Positions 35,314 through 43,775 of a stretch of 63,211 bases of DNA are shown here, piece by piece. The notes beneath the pieces were generated by a model. It made no database searches. It was given only the letters and a program-made list of their open reading frames with translations, and was not told the DNA's origin. Both the position numbers and the translations under genes were made by a program. Source of the stretch: JBGCDD01 sp045105075 (lineage in GTDB: Bacteria > Pseudomonadota > Alphaproteobacteria > Rhodobacterales > Rhodobacteraceae); assembly GCA_045105075.1 (NCBI GenBank), contig JBGCDD010000047.1, forward strand, positions 1-63,211, given 5' to 3'. The first letter of the stretch is position 1. Each line of letters opens with the position of its first letter.

Positions 35314-36165
35314 ATGCCCAAAGGCCTCACTTTTTTGTCCTCTCTGGCCGTGGCTGCCGCGCTTTCATTCCCCGTGCCCGCTTTGGCCGAGCCCGATGCC
35401 AGCACCGTGGTTGCCCGTGTTAACGGTACCGAGATCACTTTGGGTCACGTGATCGTGGCCCATGCGACCCTGCCTCAGCAATACAAAGAGCTGCCTGCCG
35501 AAGTTCTGTACGAAGCCATTATCGACCAACTTGTACAACAGAGCACGCTGGACCAAGCCTTTGATCAAGCCGACCCAATGGCCGTACGACTGTCGCTGGA
35601 AAACGAACGCCGGTCCCTGCGTGCCGCCGAAGAGATCGAGCGGATCATGGCCGCAGCCGCCAGCGAAAGCGACATTCAGGCGAGCTATACGAACCGCTAT
35701 TCTGAGGGTTTCGGCGGCATGGAGTTCAATGCCTCGCACATTCTGGTGGAAACCGAGGAAGAAGCAAAAGCGATCAAGGCAGACATTGACGACGGCGCCG
35801 ATTTTGCAACCATGGCGCGCGAAAAATCCACCGGCCCCTCTGGCCCGGGTGGCGGCGCGCTTGGTTGGTTTGGCAAAGGCGCAATGGTGCCTGAATTTGA
35901 AACCGCAGTGGTCGCGATGTCGCCGGGAGATGTGTCTGACCCGGTTCAAACACAATTCGGCTGGCACTTGATCCGGCTGAAGGAGTCGCGCCAAACGACC
36001 GCTCCCGAGCTGGCAGAAGTGCGCGCAGAAATCGCCAACGAACTGCGCCAGGCCGCCGTCGAGTCCAAGATCGAAGAGCTGACAGCCGACGCCGAAATCG
36101 AACGCGTCGAAATCGAAGATCTTGCGCCCGAGATCATTCGAAATGTCGATCTTTTGCGGAACTGA
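35314..36165 (+). CDS. Periplasmic parvulin-type peptidyl-prolyl isomerase
   Basis: A 283-residue exported PPIase. Signal peptide residues 1-25 (LSFPVPALAEP). An N-terminal helical chaperone region follows (about 30-130), then the parvulin domain from about 140 (ASHILVETEEEAKAIKADID, FATMAREKSTGPSGPGGGALGWFGKGAMVPEFE), and a C-terminal helix. It probably aids folding of exported proteins just made by SecA, whose gene is divergent. Starts the rightward unit with argJ and mutT. Confidence 0.93.
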   Translation: MPKGLTFLSSLAVAAALSFPVPALAEPDASTVVARVNGTEITLGHVIVAHATLPQQYKELPAEVLYEAIIDQLVQQSTLDQAFDQADPMAVRLSLENERRSLRAAEEIERIMAAAASESDIQASYTNRYSEGFGGMEFNASHILVETEEEAKAIKADIDDGADFATMAREKSTGPSGPGGGALGWFGKGAMVPEFETAVVAMSPGDVSDPVQTQFGWHLIRLKESRQTTAPELAEVRAEIANELRQAAVESKIEELTADAEIERVEIEDLAPEIIRNVDLLRN

Positions 36166-36168
36166 TCT

Positions 36169-37395
36169 GTGGCGCCTCCCGCATCCGTTTCCCCGCTCGC
36201 GCCCGTTTCGTTTCCGGATCTGCCGCGCATTGATGGTGTTCGCTTTGCCAGCGCCGCCGCTGGCGTGCGCTATTCCGGGCGCTCGGATGTGATGCTGGCG
36301 GTGTTTGATCCGGGCACCAGCGTTGCGGGCGTGTTCACACGGTCCTCAACCCGCGCCGCGCCGGTGCTGGATTGTCAAAGTAAACTGGGCGGGCCTTCAA
36401 CAGGCCCGGCTGCGTTGTTGGTTAACTCAGGCAATGCCAATGCGTTTACCGGCCATTACGGGCAGACGTCAGTTCAAACCATTTGCGAAGACACGGCACG
36501 CGCGACGGGCGTGGCGGTTGACCGGGTGTTTACCGCATCAACCGGCGTGATCGGAGAACCTCTGCCCCATGACAAAATAGTTGAGAAATTATCTCATCTT
36601 ACCAGCACCCTAGACGCTACGGCGGTGAAGCCCGCTGCCGAGGCGATCATGACCACAGACACGTTTGCCAAGGGCGCTGGCGCGCAAATTGAACTGGGCG
36701 GCAAGACCGTAAACATCGCTGGCATCGCCAAAGGCTCGGGCATGATTGCGCCCGATATGGCGACGATGTTGGTTTACATTTTCACCGACGCCGAGATTTC
36801 GCAGGCGTCGTTGCAGGCCATGCTTACCGAGCTGAACGCGATCACATTCAACTGCATCACGGTCGACAGCGACACCTCGACCTCGGACAGTTTGATGGTG
36901 TTTGCCACCGGCGCTTCCGGCGTGGATGTCACCGGCGAACCCCGTTTTCGTGACGCACTGCACCAGGTCATGCTCGATCTCGCACATCAGGTGGTGCGCG
37001 ACGGCGAAGGCGCGACCAAGTTCGTGGAAATCCGCATTACTGGCGCGACCAACGACGGCGACGCAAAGGTTCACGGCTTGTCCATCGCCAATTCGCCTTT
37101 GGTGAAAACCGCCATCGCGGGCGAGGACCCAAACTGGGGTCGCGTGGTGATGGCAATCGGCAAATCAGGGGCCGAGGCCGACCGCGACAAACTAAGCATC
37201 CGTTTCGGCGATGTGTTGGTCGCGGAACAAGGATGGGTCAGCCCGGCCTATGATGAATCAGAAGCCGCCGCCTACATGAAGGGCGATGCATTGGTTTTGT
37301 CAGTCGATATGGGTTTGGGCACGGGCGCGGCAACCGTGTGGACTTGTGATCTGACCCATCGTTACATCGAAATCAACGCGGACTATCGGTCATGA
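36169..37395 (+). CDS. argJ: Bifunctional glutamate N-acetyltransferase / amino-acid acetyltransferase
   Basis: ArgJ transfers the acetyl group from N-acetylornithine to glutamate, recycling it in arginine synthesis, and may also use acetyl-CoA. It has 408 residues, start GTG three bases after the ppiC stop. The self-cleavage site is in the PDMATML motif (Ala-Thr199; Thr199 becomes the N-terminal nucleophile of the beta chain). Other conserved segments are LLVNSGNANA (84-93), FTASTGVIGEPLP and GEDPNWGRVV. Complete and normal. ATGA couples it to mutT. Confidence 0.96.
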   Translation: MAPPASVSPLAPVSFPDLPRIDGVRFASAAAGVRYSGRSDVMLAVFDPGTSVAGVFTRSSTRAAPVLDCQSKLGGPSTGPAALLVNSGNANAFTGHYGQTSVQTICEDTARATGVAVDRVFTASTGVIGEPLPHDKIVEKLSHLTSTLDATAVKPAAEAIMTTDTFAKGAGAQIELGGKTVNIAGIAKGSGMIAPDMATMLVYIFTDAEISQASLQAMLTELNAITFNCITVDSDTSTSDSLMVFATGASGVDVTGEPRFRDALHQVMLDLAHQVVRDGEGATKFVEIRITGATNDGDAKVHGLSIANSPLVKTAIAGEDPNWGRVVMAIGKSGAEADRDKLSIRFGDVLVAEQGWVSPAYDESEAAAYMKGDALVLSVDMGLGTGAATVWTCDLTHRYIEINADYRS

Positions 37396-37790
37396 AGACA
37401 GTGCTGGTGTCGGCGGTTGCGCTGATTGATGTGGATGGCCGCGTCTTGCTTGCCCAGCGCCCTGAAGGCAAATCAATGGCCGGGTTGTGGGAGTTTCCAG
37501 GCGGCAAAGTTGAACCAGGCGAAACCCCCGAGGTGGCTTTGATCCGCGAGTTGCAAGAAGAGCTTGGCATCGACACCTGGCAATCCTGTCTGGCGCCTTT
37601 GACCTTCGCCAGCCATAGCTACGATGACTTCCACTTGCTGATGCCATTGTTTGCCTGTCGCAAGTGGGATGGCATCCCGAAAGGCCGCGAGGGACAACAG
37701 CTGACCTGGGCACGTGCATCGCAATTGCGCGATTATCCGATGCCAGCGGCGGACTTGCCCTTGATACCGATTCTCCGAGATTGGCTATAG
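37392..37790 (+). CDS. mutT: 8-oxo-dGTP diphosphatase MutT
   Basis: A 132-residue Nudix hydrolase that removes oxidised dGTP from the nucleotide pool. The Nudix box GGKVEPGETPEVALIRELQEELGI (residues near 37-60, matching GX5EX7REUXEEXGU) is complete, and the MutT-specific strand AQRPEGKSMAGLWEFPGG precedes it. ATG overlaps the argJ stop by four bases. A gene for a 44-residue protein starts about 200 bp later under its own signals. Confidence 0.94.
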   Translation: MKTVLVSAVALIDVDGRVLLAQRPEGKSMAGLWEFPGGKVEPGETPEVALIRELQEELGIDTWQSCLAPLTFASHSYDDFHLLMPLFACRKWDGIPKGREGQQLTWARASQLRDYPMPAADLPLIPILRDWL

Positions 37791-37909
37791 GTCGGCGTAA
37801 TACCGCTTAGGTTGTATGCCAAGTCTATTCTAAAACCCAACATGTATGCGCTGCGCGTTCATTTAACGCCATATTTACGAGCAAATGCCTATTTTGAGAG
37901 CGTAAAATT

Positions 37910-37941
37910 TTGACAAATCCGTGTAGGCAAAGATGTATATT
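37910..37941 (+). promoter_or_regulatory. Candidate promoter of the 44-codon gene
   Basis: A perfect TTGACA (37910-37915) is followed by TATATT (37936-37941) with a 20-bp spacer, longer than ideal; TGTATA with an 18-bp spacer is the alternative. The surrounding stretch (37820-37965) is unusually AT-rich for this region, as expected for a promoter. The predicted leader carries the GGGGAGG ribosome site. Confidence 0.35.
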
Positions 37942-37986
37942 TGTGTATGCTGAACGTGTCTTGTTCTTTTGGGGAGGATATGACCC

Positions 37987-38121
37987 ATGCTACGCACGAT
38001 CACTGTTGGAACCTGTGTCTCGGTCCAAGGGACATTTGTTCGCACTTTACCTGATGGAAGAATCGCCGTTCGGGTAGGGAAATTGGTATATGCAGGACGG
38101 CCAGTTAGCGCTGCGGCCTGA
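37987..38121 (+). CDS. 44-residue small protein, hypothetical
   Basis: Frame of 45 codons reading MLRTITVGTCVSVQG.. and ending ..AGRPVSAAA. A strong ribosome-binding site GGGGAGG (37971-37977) lies nine bases before the ATG. The predicted chain is basic and has alternating hydrophobic residues (TITVGTCVSVQGTFVR, IAVRVGKLVYAG), suggesting a small beta barrel or hairpin, plausibly OB- or SH3-like. It has its own candidate promoter upstream and a very strong terminator 19 bp downstream, so it looks like a free-standing gene. I believe similar small proteins occur in related genomes, but have not verified this. Confidence 0.65.
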   Translation: MLRTITVGTCVSVQGTFVRTLPDGRIAVRVGKLVYAGRPVSAAA

Positions 38122-38140
38122 CTTACACCACTCGCACTAA

Positions 38141-38179
38141 ACAAACGGGGCGCGGACCAATTGGCCGCGCCCCGTTTGT
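38141..38179. terminator. Bidirectional terminator between the 44-codon gene and infB
   Basis: Fifteen-bp perfect arms ACAAACGGGGCGCGG (38141-38155) and CCGCGCCCCGTTTGT (38165-38179), with loop ACCAATTGG that can itself fold (CCAATTGG). GTTT edges continue on both sides. It is the strongest stem in the window and ends both transcripts. Confidence 0.9.
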
Positions 38180-38207
38180 GTTTAAGCTTTTGAAAAGCCC
38201 TTGAAAA

Positions 38208-40703
38208 TTAGTCCAGAACGCGGGTGACTTCCTCGCGTTCAAAGATTTCGATGACGTCGCCCTGACGAACATCTTCATAATTCTCGAACGCCATACCGCA
38301 TTCCTGACCCGACTGAACCTCGGGCACTTCATCCTTAAAGCGCTTGAGCGTTTTTAGCGTACCTTCGTGAATCACCACGTTGTCGCGCAGCAAACGCACA
38401 CCGGCCGAGCGGCGCGCAATGCCTTCGGTGACCAGACAACCGGCAACTTTGCCAACGTTGGACACTTTGAACACGTCCTTGATTTCCGCGTAGCCGATAA
38501 AGTTCTCGCGGATCTCGGCGCTCAACAGACCGCTGGCGGCCTTTTTGACGTCATCAACCAAGTCGTAGATCACCGAATAATACCGGATTTCAACGCTCTT
38601 CTGGTTCGCCGTGTTGCGCGCACTGGCATTTGCCCGCACGTTAAAGCCCATGATCGGCGCGCCGGACGCTTCGGCCAAACCAACATCGGTTTCCGTGATC
38701 GCGCCCACACCAGAGTGCAGAACCCGCACGCGCACTTCATCATTGCCGATCTTTTCCATCGCCTGAACAATGGCTTCGGCGCTGCCTTGCACATCGGCTT
38801 TCACCAAGATGGGCAACTCGCTGACGTTTTCGTCTGCTTTGGCGTTGGCCATCAGCTGTTCCAGCGTCGTGGCAGCCCCAGCGGCGGCGCGTTTGTCTTT
38901 GGCGGCTTTGGCACGGTATTCCGCGATTTCGCGGGCCTGCGCTTCCGTTTCCACCACGTTCAGAACGTCGCCTGCTTCTGGCGTACCGTTCAGGCCAAGC
39001 ACCTCGACAGGGACGGACGGACCGGCTTCCTTGATCCGCTCGCCACGGTCGTTTTCCATCGCGCGGACTTTGCCCCACTGTTCACCAACGACGAAGATAT
39101 CGCCTTGGCGCAATGTGCCTGTCTGCACCAGAACTGTCGCAACCGGACCACGGCCAACGTCAAGCTGAGCCTCGATCACCGCGCCTTGAGCCGCGCGATT
39201 CGGGTTTGATTTCAGTTCGAGAATTTCCGACTGCAGCGCAATTGATTCGAGCAATGCCTCGAGCCCGGTGCCTTTGATGGCCGAGACTTCGACATCTTGC
39301 ACTTCGCCCGACATCTTTTCGACGATCACTTCGTGCTGCAAAAGATCAGTCCGCACTTTGTCGGCGTTGGCTTCCGGACGGTCGATCTTGTTGATCGCAA
39401 CGATCATCGGAACCTTCGCCGCCTTGGCGTGCGCAATCGCTTCGATGGTTTGCGGCATCACCGCATCATCCGCCGCAACAACCAGCACGACAATATCTGT
39501 CACCTGCGCTCCGCGCGACCGCATCGACGTGAACGCCGCGTGGCCGGGCGTGTCGAGGAAGGTCAGAACCTGACCATCATCCGCCGTAACCTGATAGGCA
39601 CCGATATGCTGCGTGATTCCACCGGCTTCGCCTGACACAACCTTGGCCTTGCGAATCGCATCCAGCAACGACGTTTTGCCGTGATCGACGTGACCCATCA
39701 CAGTGATAACTGGCGGGCGCGAAATCAGATCTTCGGGCGCTTCTTCCACCTGAGCGATCACGTCTTCGACGTCAGAATCCGAAACCCGAACCACTTTGTG
39801 GCCGAATTCCTCGATGATCAGTTCTGCGGTATCCGCATCGATGGTCTGGTTCTGTGTGACCATCATGCCGTTGTTCATAAGCGCTTTTACGACTTCGCCA
39901 ACACGCTCGGCCATCCGGTTTGCCAGTTCGCTGACCACAATCGCTTCGGGCAATTGCACGTCGCGCACAACCTTTTCACGCTCAACACTGCCACCCATGG
40001 CTTTTTGACGGGCGCGTTCTTGTTTGCGCTTCATTGCCGCCATCGAACGTTGGCGTCCACCTTCGCCGCCCGACAGCGCCTGGTTAAGCGTCAATTTGCC
40101 TGAGCGACGTTTGTCATCGCCGCCTTTGCCGCGGGCATTGCGTTGCTCTCGCTCGCGATCCGTTTTGCGCGGAGTGGCCGCAGGCGCAGGCTTATTTGCA
40201 CCGCCCCCACGTGGGGCCGCTTCTGCAACGGCGTCTGGCGCCGGTGCTGCCGCAGCGCGTTTTGCTGCATCTTCGGCCTCACGCGCGGCGCGCGCCACTT
40301 CCTCAGCTTTGGCTTTGGCACGCTCTTCGCGCTCACGCTCTTCGCGTTCCTTGGCTTCTGCCTCGGCACGCCGGCGACTGCGTTCTTCAGCACGGGCTTT
40401 TTCGTCGGCGGCACGAGTGGCTGCTTCTTCAACTTCACGTGCTTTGGCTGCCTGAACCGCCTTCAGACGACGATCCATTTCCGCATCGGTGATACCAGCT
40501 GGGCGACGCGATGGGTCGCCAGACGGCGTAGACCCGGATCCGCCCGCCTTGCCAGCACCCGGCTTGGGTACAACAACGCGCTTGCGCTTGGTTTCCACAA
40601 CGACGTTTTTGGTGCGCCCATGGCTGAAACTCTGTTTCACGTTCCCCGGACGGGAGCCGCCGCCACGCACACCTAATGTCTTTTTGCCGTCAGTATCGCT
40701 CAT
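38208..40703 (-). CDS. infB: Translation initiation factor IF-2
   Basis: GTPase that delivers fMet-tRNA to the small subunit, 831 residues. The N-terminus contains a long charged, Arg/Glu/Ala-rich coiled-coil stretch (about 70-200), as in other alphaproteobacteria. IF2 N-domain and G-domain follow: GHVDHGKTSLLDAIRKAK (G1), GGITQHIG (G2), DTPGHAAF (G3), NKID (G4), SAIKGTG (G5), then domains II, III and the C-terminal initiator-tRNA-binding domain (GYAEIKDVFKVSNVGKVAG). It follows ylxR by eight bp in the nusA operon. Terminator at 38141-38179. Confidence 0.97.
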   Translation of the reverse strand: MSDTDGKKTLGVRGGGSRPGNVKQSFSHGRTKNVVVETKRKRVVVPKPGAGKAGGSGSTPSGDPSRRPAGITDAEMDRRLKAVQAAKAREVEEAATRAADEKARAEERSRRRAEAEAKEREEREREERAKAKAEEVARAAREAEDAAKRAAAAPAPDAVAEAAPRGGGANKPAPAATPRKTDREREQRNARGKGGDDKRRSGKLTLNQALSGGEGGRQRSMAAMKRKQERARQKAMGGSVEREKVVRDVQLPEAIVVSELANRMAERVGEVVKALMNNGMMVTQNQTIDADTAELIIEEFGHKVVRVSDSDVEDVIAQVEEAPEDLISRPPVITVMGHVDHGKTSLLDAIRKAKVVSGEAGGITQHIGAYQVTADDGQVLTFLDTPGHAAFTSMRSRGAQVTDIVVLVVAADDAVMPQTIEAIAHAKAAKVPMIVAINKIDRPEANADKVRTDLLQHEVIVEKMSGEVQDVEVSAIKGTGLEALLESIALQSEILELKSNPNRAAQGAVIEAQLDVGRGPVATVLVQTGTLRQGDIFVVGEQWGKVRAMENDRGERIKEAGPSVPVEVLGLNGTPEAGDVLNVVETEAQAREIAEYRAKAAKDKRAAAGAATTLEQLMANAKADENVSELPILVKADVQGSAEAIVQAMEKIGNDEVRVRVLHSGVGAITETDVGLAEASGAPIMGFNVRANASARNTANQKSVEIRYYSVIYDLVDDVKKAASGLLSAEIRENFIGYAEIKDVFKVSNVGKVAGCLVTEGIARRSAGVRLLRDNVVIHEGTLKTLKRFKDEVPEVQSGQECGMAFENYEDVRQGDVIEIFEREEVTRVLD

Positions 40704-40711
40704 AAAGCTTT

Positions 40712-41341
40712 TTATCCTTCTGGATGGCCGCTGCCACCCTCGTTTTCGCGCAGACCACGCAACCGCTGCGCTTCCTCTACAACACGTTGCGTGAGTCCAC
40801 CAGAGGCGAGCGCAGCATGTATCACAGTTTGGCGGCCAAAGGCCATTCCCAGTTCATCCGCCGTCAGCCAGCCAATATAGCTGCCATAATGCGGCGTGCT
40901 CAGTTTCGATTTTCCGCGGCCGGACCCGTCGATGGCCTGAATAAGCACTTCGGCCTCTTCCTTGCCCAGCCAGTCTTTGACTTTCTCGTAACCCGCGACG
41001 GCTGCACCTGATTTGCGCGCAAGACTGATCAAATCAATCACCCGCCGCGTCACCTGCCGCTCGACCTCGTCAACCAAACCATCCGGCACCGACACAGGGT
41101 GCTTCAATCCACGGGCGAACAATTTCTTGCCAACCGCCTTGGTCAGCGCAGCACGCTGAGCCGAAACATAGACCCCGCGCCCGGGCAACTTGCCCAATAC
41201 ATCTGCCACAATAGCACCATCCGGCGATGCAACAAAGCGGATCAGACCAAATTTTGGCTGCACCTCGCCTGTGGCAATACACTTGCGGTCTGGACCGTCG
41301 TTGCGATCCTTTGAGGCGCCACCGCGTCCCATCCTGGCCAA
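40712..41341 (-). CDS. YlxR/DUF448 RNA-binding protein with L7Ae-like domain
   Basis: A 209-residue protein between nusA and infB. N-terminal DUF448/YlxR domain (about 15-100; RKCIATGEVQPKFGLIRFV and KLPGRGVYVSAQ) and a C-terminal L7Ae-type domain (from about 105; DLISLARKSGAAVAGYEKVKDWL). YlxR proteins bind RNA and associate with RNase P or rRNA processing. Fusion with an L7Ae-like part is known in alphaproteobacteria. The context is a classical translation-factor operon. Confidence 0.9.
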   Translation of the reverse strand: MARMGRGGASKDRNDGPDRKCIATGEVQPKFGLIRFVASPDGAIVADVLGKLPGRGVYVSAQRAALTKAVGKKLFARGLKHPVSVPDGLVDEVERQVTRRVIDLISLARKSGAAVAGYEKVKDWLGKEEAEVLIQAIDGSGRGKSKLSTPHYGSYIGWLTADELGMAFGRQTVIHAALASGGLTQRVVEEAQRLRGLRENEGGSGHPEG

Positions 41342-41355
41342 CGAGGGGCCTGAGA

Positions 41356-42990
41356 TCAGGCCCCAGTCTCCTTGGCAAAGACATTGGCGTCGGGATCTTC
41401 GTCTTCTTCTGGCTCTTCCTCGGCCTCAAGATCAGCCGGATCAACCCAGCCCAGCAAGATTCGCGCGGTCATCACCATATTTTGCGCTTCTTCCAGCGAC
41501 ACATCAAAGGGCTCCAGCAAACCGTCATCTTTGACGCGCTCACCGTCAACCGTGGTCCAGCCGCCGGCCAGCTCCCAATCGGCGCAAGTCGCGAAGTCTT
41601 CCAGCGTTTTGACGTCGTCCTTGGCCAACGCTTCAATCATTTGGGGTGTCAGGCCTTCGAATTCAACCAGGCTGTCTTCAACGCCCAGCGCGCGGGCATT
41701 TTCCAGCGCCGCTTTGTTGACCGCCTCAAGGTAATCTTTGGCGCGGGCCTGCAATTCGCTCGCCGTGTCTTCGTCGACGCCGTCGATCACCAAAAGCTCG
41801 TCAACTTCGACATAGGCCACTTCTTCGAGATTGGTGAAGCCTTCGGAGACAAGCAACTGAGCAAAAAACTCATCAAGATCAAGCGTGTCCATGAACAGTT
41901 GCGTGCGCTCTTCGAATTCCTTCTGACGGCGCGCGCTTTCTTCTTCTTCGGTCATAATGTCGATATCAAGGCCGGTCAGCTGCGACGCAAGGCGCACGTT
42001 TTGGCCACGACGACCGATGGCAAGGCTCAGCTGCTCTTCGGGCACAACAACTTCGATACGCTCGGCTTCTTCGTCCAAAACCACTTTGGTCACTTCGGCT
42101 GGCTGCAACGCATTCACAAGGAAAGTCGGCTGATCTTCGTTCCAAGGGATGATGTCGATCTTTTCGCCCTGCAGTTCGTTAACAACAGCCTGCACACGGC
42201 TGCCGCGCATACCCACACAGGCGCCAACCGGATCAATCGAATTGTCATAGCTGATCACAGCAATCTTGGCGCGGCTGCCGGGGTCGCGGGCCACAGCCTT
42301 GATCTCGATGATGCCATCATAGATCTCGGGCACTTCCATCTTGAACAGCTCAGCCATGAATTCCGGCGCAGTCCGGCTCAGGAAAATCTGCGGACCACGC
42401 GGTTCGCGGCGCACGTCCTTGATGTAGCAGCGAATACGGTCATTGGGGCGATAGCTTTCGCGGCCGATTTTTTCATTGCGGCGCAGAATCGCCTCGCCGG
42501 CACCAACATCGACGATGACATTGCCATATTCTTCGCGTTTGACCTGACCGTTGATGATCGTGCCGGCGCGGTCTTTGAACTCTTCGAATTGCCGGTCACG
42601 CTCGGCTTCGCGCACCCGCTGCAGGATCACCTGCTTGGCAGATTGCGCTGCGATTCGCCCCATTTCGACGGGCGGCACTTCCTCGACAAACGTGTCGCCA
42701 ATGGTTGGCTCGGCCATGTATTGCTTGGCCTGCTCAACCGTAAACTCGGCCTGATAGTTTTCCAGCAATTCCTCTTCGACCACAGTGCGCACACGAGTGA
42801 ATGTCGCCTTGCCGGTCTTGCGGTCGATCGCCACGCGGATGTCCATTTCGGCGCCGTAACGCGACTTGGCCGCGCGGGCGGGGCTTTCTTCCATCGCCTC
42901 GACCACCAAATTCGGGTCGATCATCTTTTCGCGGGCCACAGCTTCGGCTGTTTGCAGCAGTTCCAGCTGGTTTGCAGATGTAATTGCCAT
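41356..42990 (-). CDS. nusA: Transcription termination/antitermination factor NusA
   Basis: Binds RNA polymerase and rut/boxA RNA to modulate pausing, termination and antitermination, 544 residues. It has the N-terminal RNAP-binding domain (1-130), S1 domain (EEYGNVIVDVGAGEAILRRNEKIGRESY), KH1/KH2 (with DPVGACVGMRGSRVQAVVNEL and GRRGQNVRLASQL), and acidic C-terminal repeats (DEFFAQLLVSEGF.., FEGLTPQMIEALAK). The start shares one base with the rimP stop. Normal length. Confidence 0.97.
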   Translation of the reverse strand: MAITSANQLELLQTAEAVAREKMIDPNLVVEAMEESPARAAKSRYGAEMDIRVAIDRKTGKATFTRVRTVVEEELLENYQAEFTVEQAKQYMAEPTIGDTFVEEVPPVEMGRIAAQSAKQVILQRVREAERDRQFEEFKDRAGTIINGQVKREEYGNVIVDVGAGEAILRRNEKIGRESYRPNDRIRCYIKDVRREPRGPQIFLSRTAPEFMAELFKMEVPEIYDGIIEIKAVARDPGSRAKIAVISYDNSIDPVGACVGMRGSRVQAVVNELQGEKIDIIPWNEDQPTFLVNALQPAEVTKVVLDEEAERIEVVVPEEQLSLAIGRRGQNVRLASQLTGLDIDIMTEEEESARRQKEFEERTQLFMDTLDLDEFFAQLLVSEGFTNLEEVAYVEVDELLVIDGVDEDTASELQARAKDYLEAVNKAALENARALGVEDSLVEFEGLTPQMIEALAKDDVKTLEDFATCADWELAGGWTTVDGERVKDDGLLEPFDVSLEEAQNMVMTARILLGWVDPADLEAEEEPEEDEDPDANVFAKETGA

Positions 42991-43628
42991 CAGTTTTTCT
43001 CCCCAGACCCTTGGGCCGTCACACTATCGCCCTGTTCGGGCTGTTCTTCGGAGACCTCGCCCGGCATGGGCAGGTCTTGTGATATCTCGTCGAATGCGTC
43101 TTCGTTCAGCGTTCCGGCGGCTTTCCGCTGACGCAGCATTTCTTTGATCAGATCATCGGTCAGCACCAGTTTCGCGTCGCTCAGCCAATCGAAATGCAGC
43201 CCGATTGTGCCTTCTTCGATATTGATCAGCACCTCGTCGCCCTCAATCCCGGCCAATTCGCCTTTGAAACGGCGGCGTCCATCGATCAGTTCATCGGTTT
43301 CGATCTTTGCTTCGTACCCCTGAAACATGTCGAAATCCTTGAGACGCGTTAAAGGTCTGTCGATTCCCGGGCTTGAAACTTCAAGCGCATAGGCGTCCAA
43401 AATCGGATCTTCCACATCCAAAATCGCGCTGACGGCTGTTGAAATATCGGCACAATCATTCACTTCGATGCCACCTTCGGGCCTGTCCGCCATGATTTGC
43501 AGCGTCGTGGCTTTGCCAGACATCAACCGAACGCGCACCAGTTCATAGCCCATGCCCTCTAGCACCGGAGTGATAATCTCGGCCAAACGGCGGTCGATTG
43601 CGGCTTTTGCGATCAGGTCGTTGCTCAT
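42990..43628 (-). CDS. rimP: Ribosome maturation factor RimP
   Basis: Needed for 30S subunit assembly, 212 residues. Family segments are ITPVLEGMGYELVRVRL near 20-36, LEVSSPGIDRPLTRLKDF near 88-105, and an Sm-like C-terminal domain (GYEAKIETDELIDGRRRFKGELAGIEGDEVLINIE). An acidic tail follows. GGA is five bases before ATG 43628; a longer start at 43652 is possible. It is the first gene of the rimP-nusA-ylxR-infB operon. Confidence 0.94.
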   Translation of the reverse strand: MSNDLIAKAAIDRRLAEIITPVLEGMGYELVRVRLMSGKATTLQIMADRPEGGIEVNDCADISTAVSAILDVEDPILDAYALEVSSPGIDRPLTRLKDFDMFQGYEAKIETDELIDGRRRFKGELAGIEGDEVLINIEEGTIGLHFDWLSDAKLVLTDDLIKEMLRQRKAAGTLNEDAFDEISQDLPMPGEVSEEQPEQGDSVTAQGSGEKN

Positions 43629-43652
43629 CAGATCCATCAGGTGCGAAGGCAC

Positions 43653-43676
43653 AAAAAAACGGGCGCGCGGCCCGTT
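43653..43676 (-). terminator. Terminator after the peptide-binding protein gene
   Basis: Minus-strand arms AACGGGC (43676-43670) and GCCCGTT (43664-43658) with a 5-nt loop, followed by seven Ts (43659-43653). It lies 100 bp after the solute-binding protein stop and reaches close to the rimP start. Confidence 0.75.
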
Positions 43677-43775
43677 AACAAAGTCCGGTGGAGTGTTGGG
43701 TTTGGACCCCGACGCGCCGCTATTGAGGCTGATATACGCGCCTCATCGGCGATGTGCAATAGGGCATGTGCCGTA

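Noticed and set aside
34314..35423. 369-residue frame on the plus strand
   Set aside because: Antisense to secA and then overlapping the start of ppiC in another frame; no domain visible.
37980..38054. Alternative small frame starting at ATG 37980
   Set aside because: It would use the same ribosome site with a spacing of only two bases and yields a His/Cys-rich 24-codon sequence unlike a folded protein. The frame from 37987 fits better.
41227..43131. 634-residue open frame on the plus strand
   Set aside because: It is antisense to nusA and rimP, and its length comes from GC-rich codon bias. It has no ribosome site or family motif.
43677..43775. Possible tRNA in the gap between rimP and the peptide-binding gene
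   Set aside because: Pieces such as GGTTTGGACC recall tRNA loops but no cloverleaf with acceptor, anticodon and T-arm could be built. The stem at 43658-43676 is a terminator.
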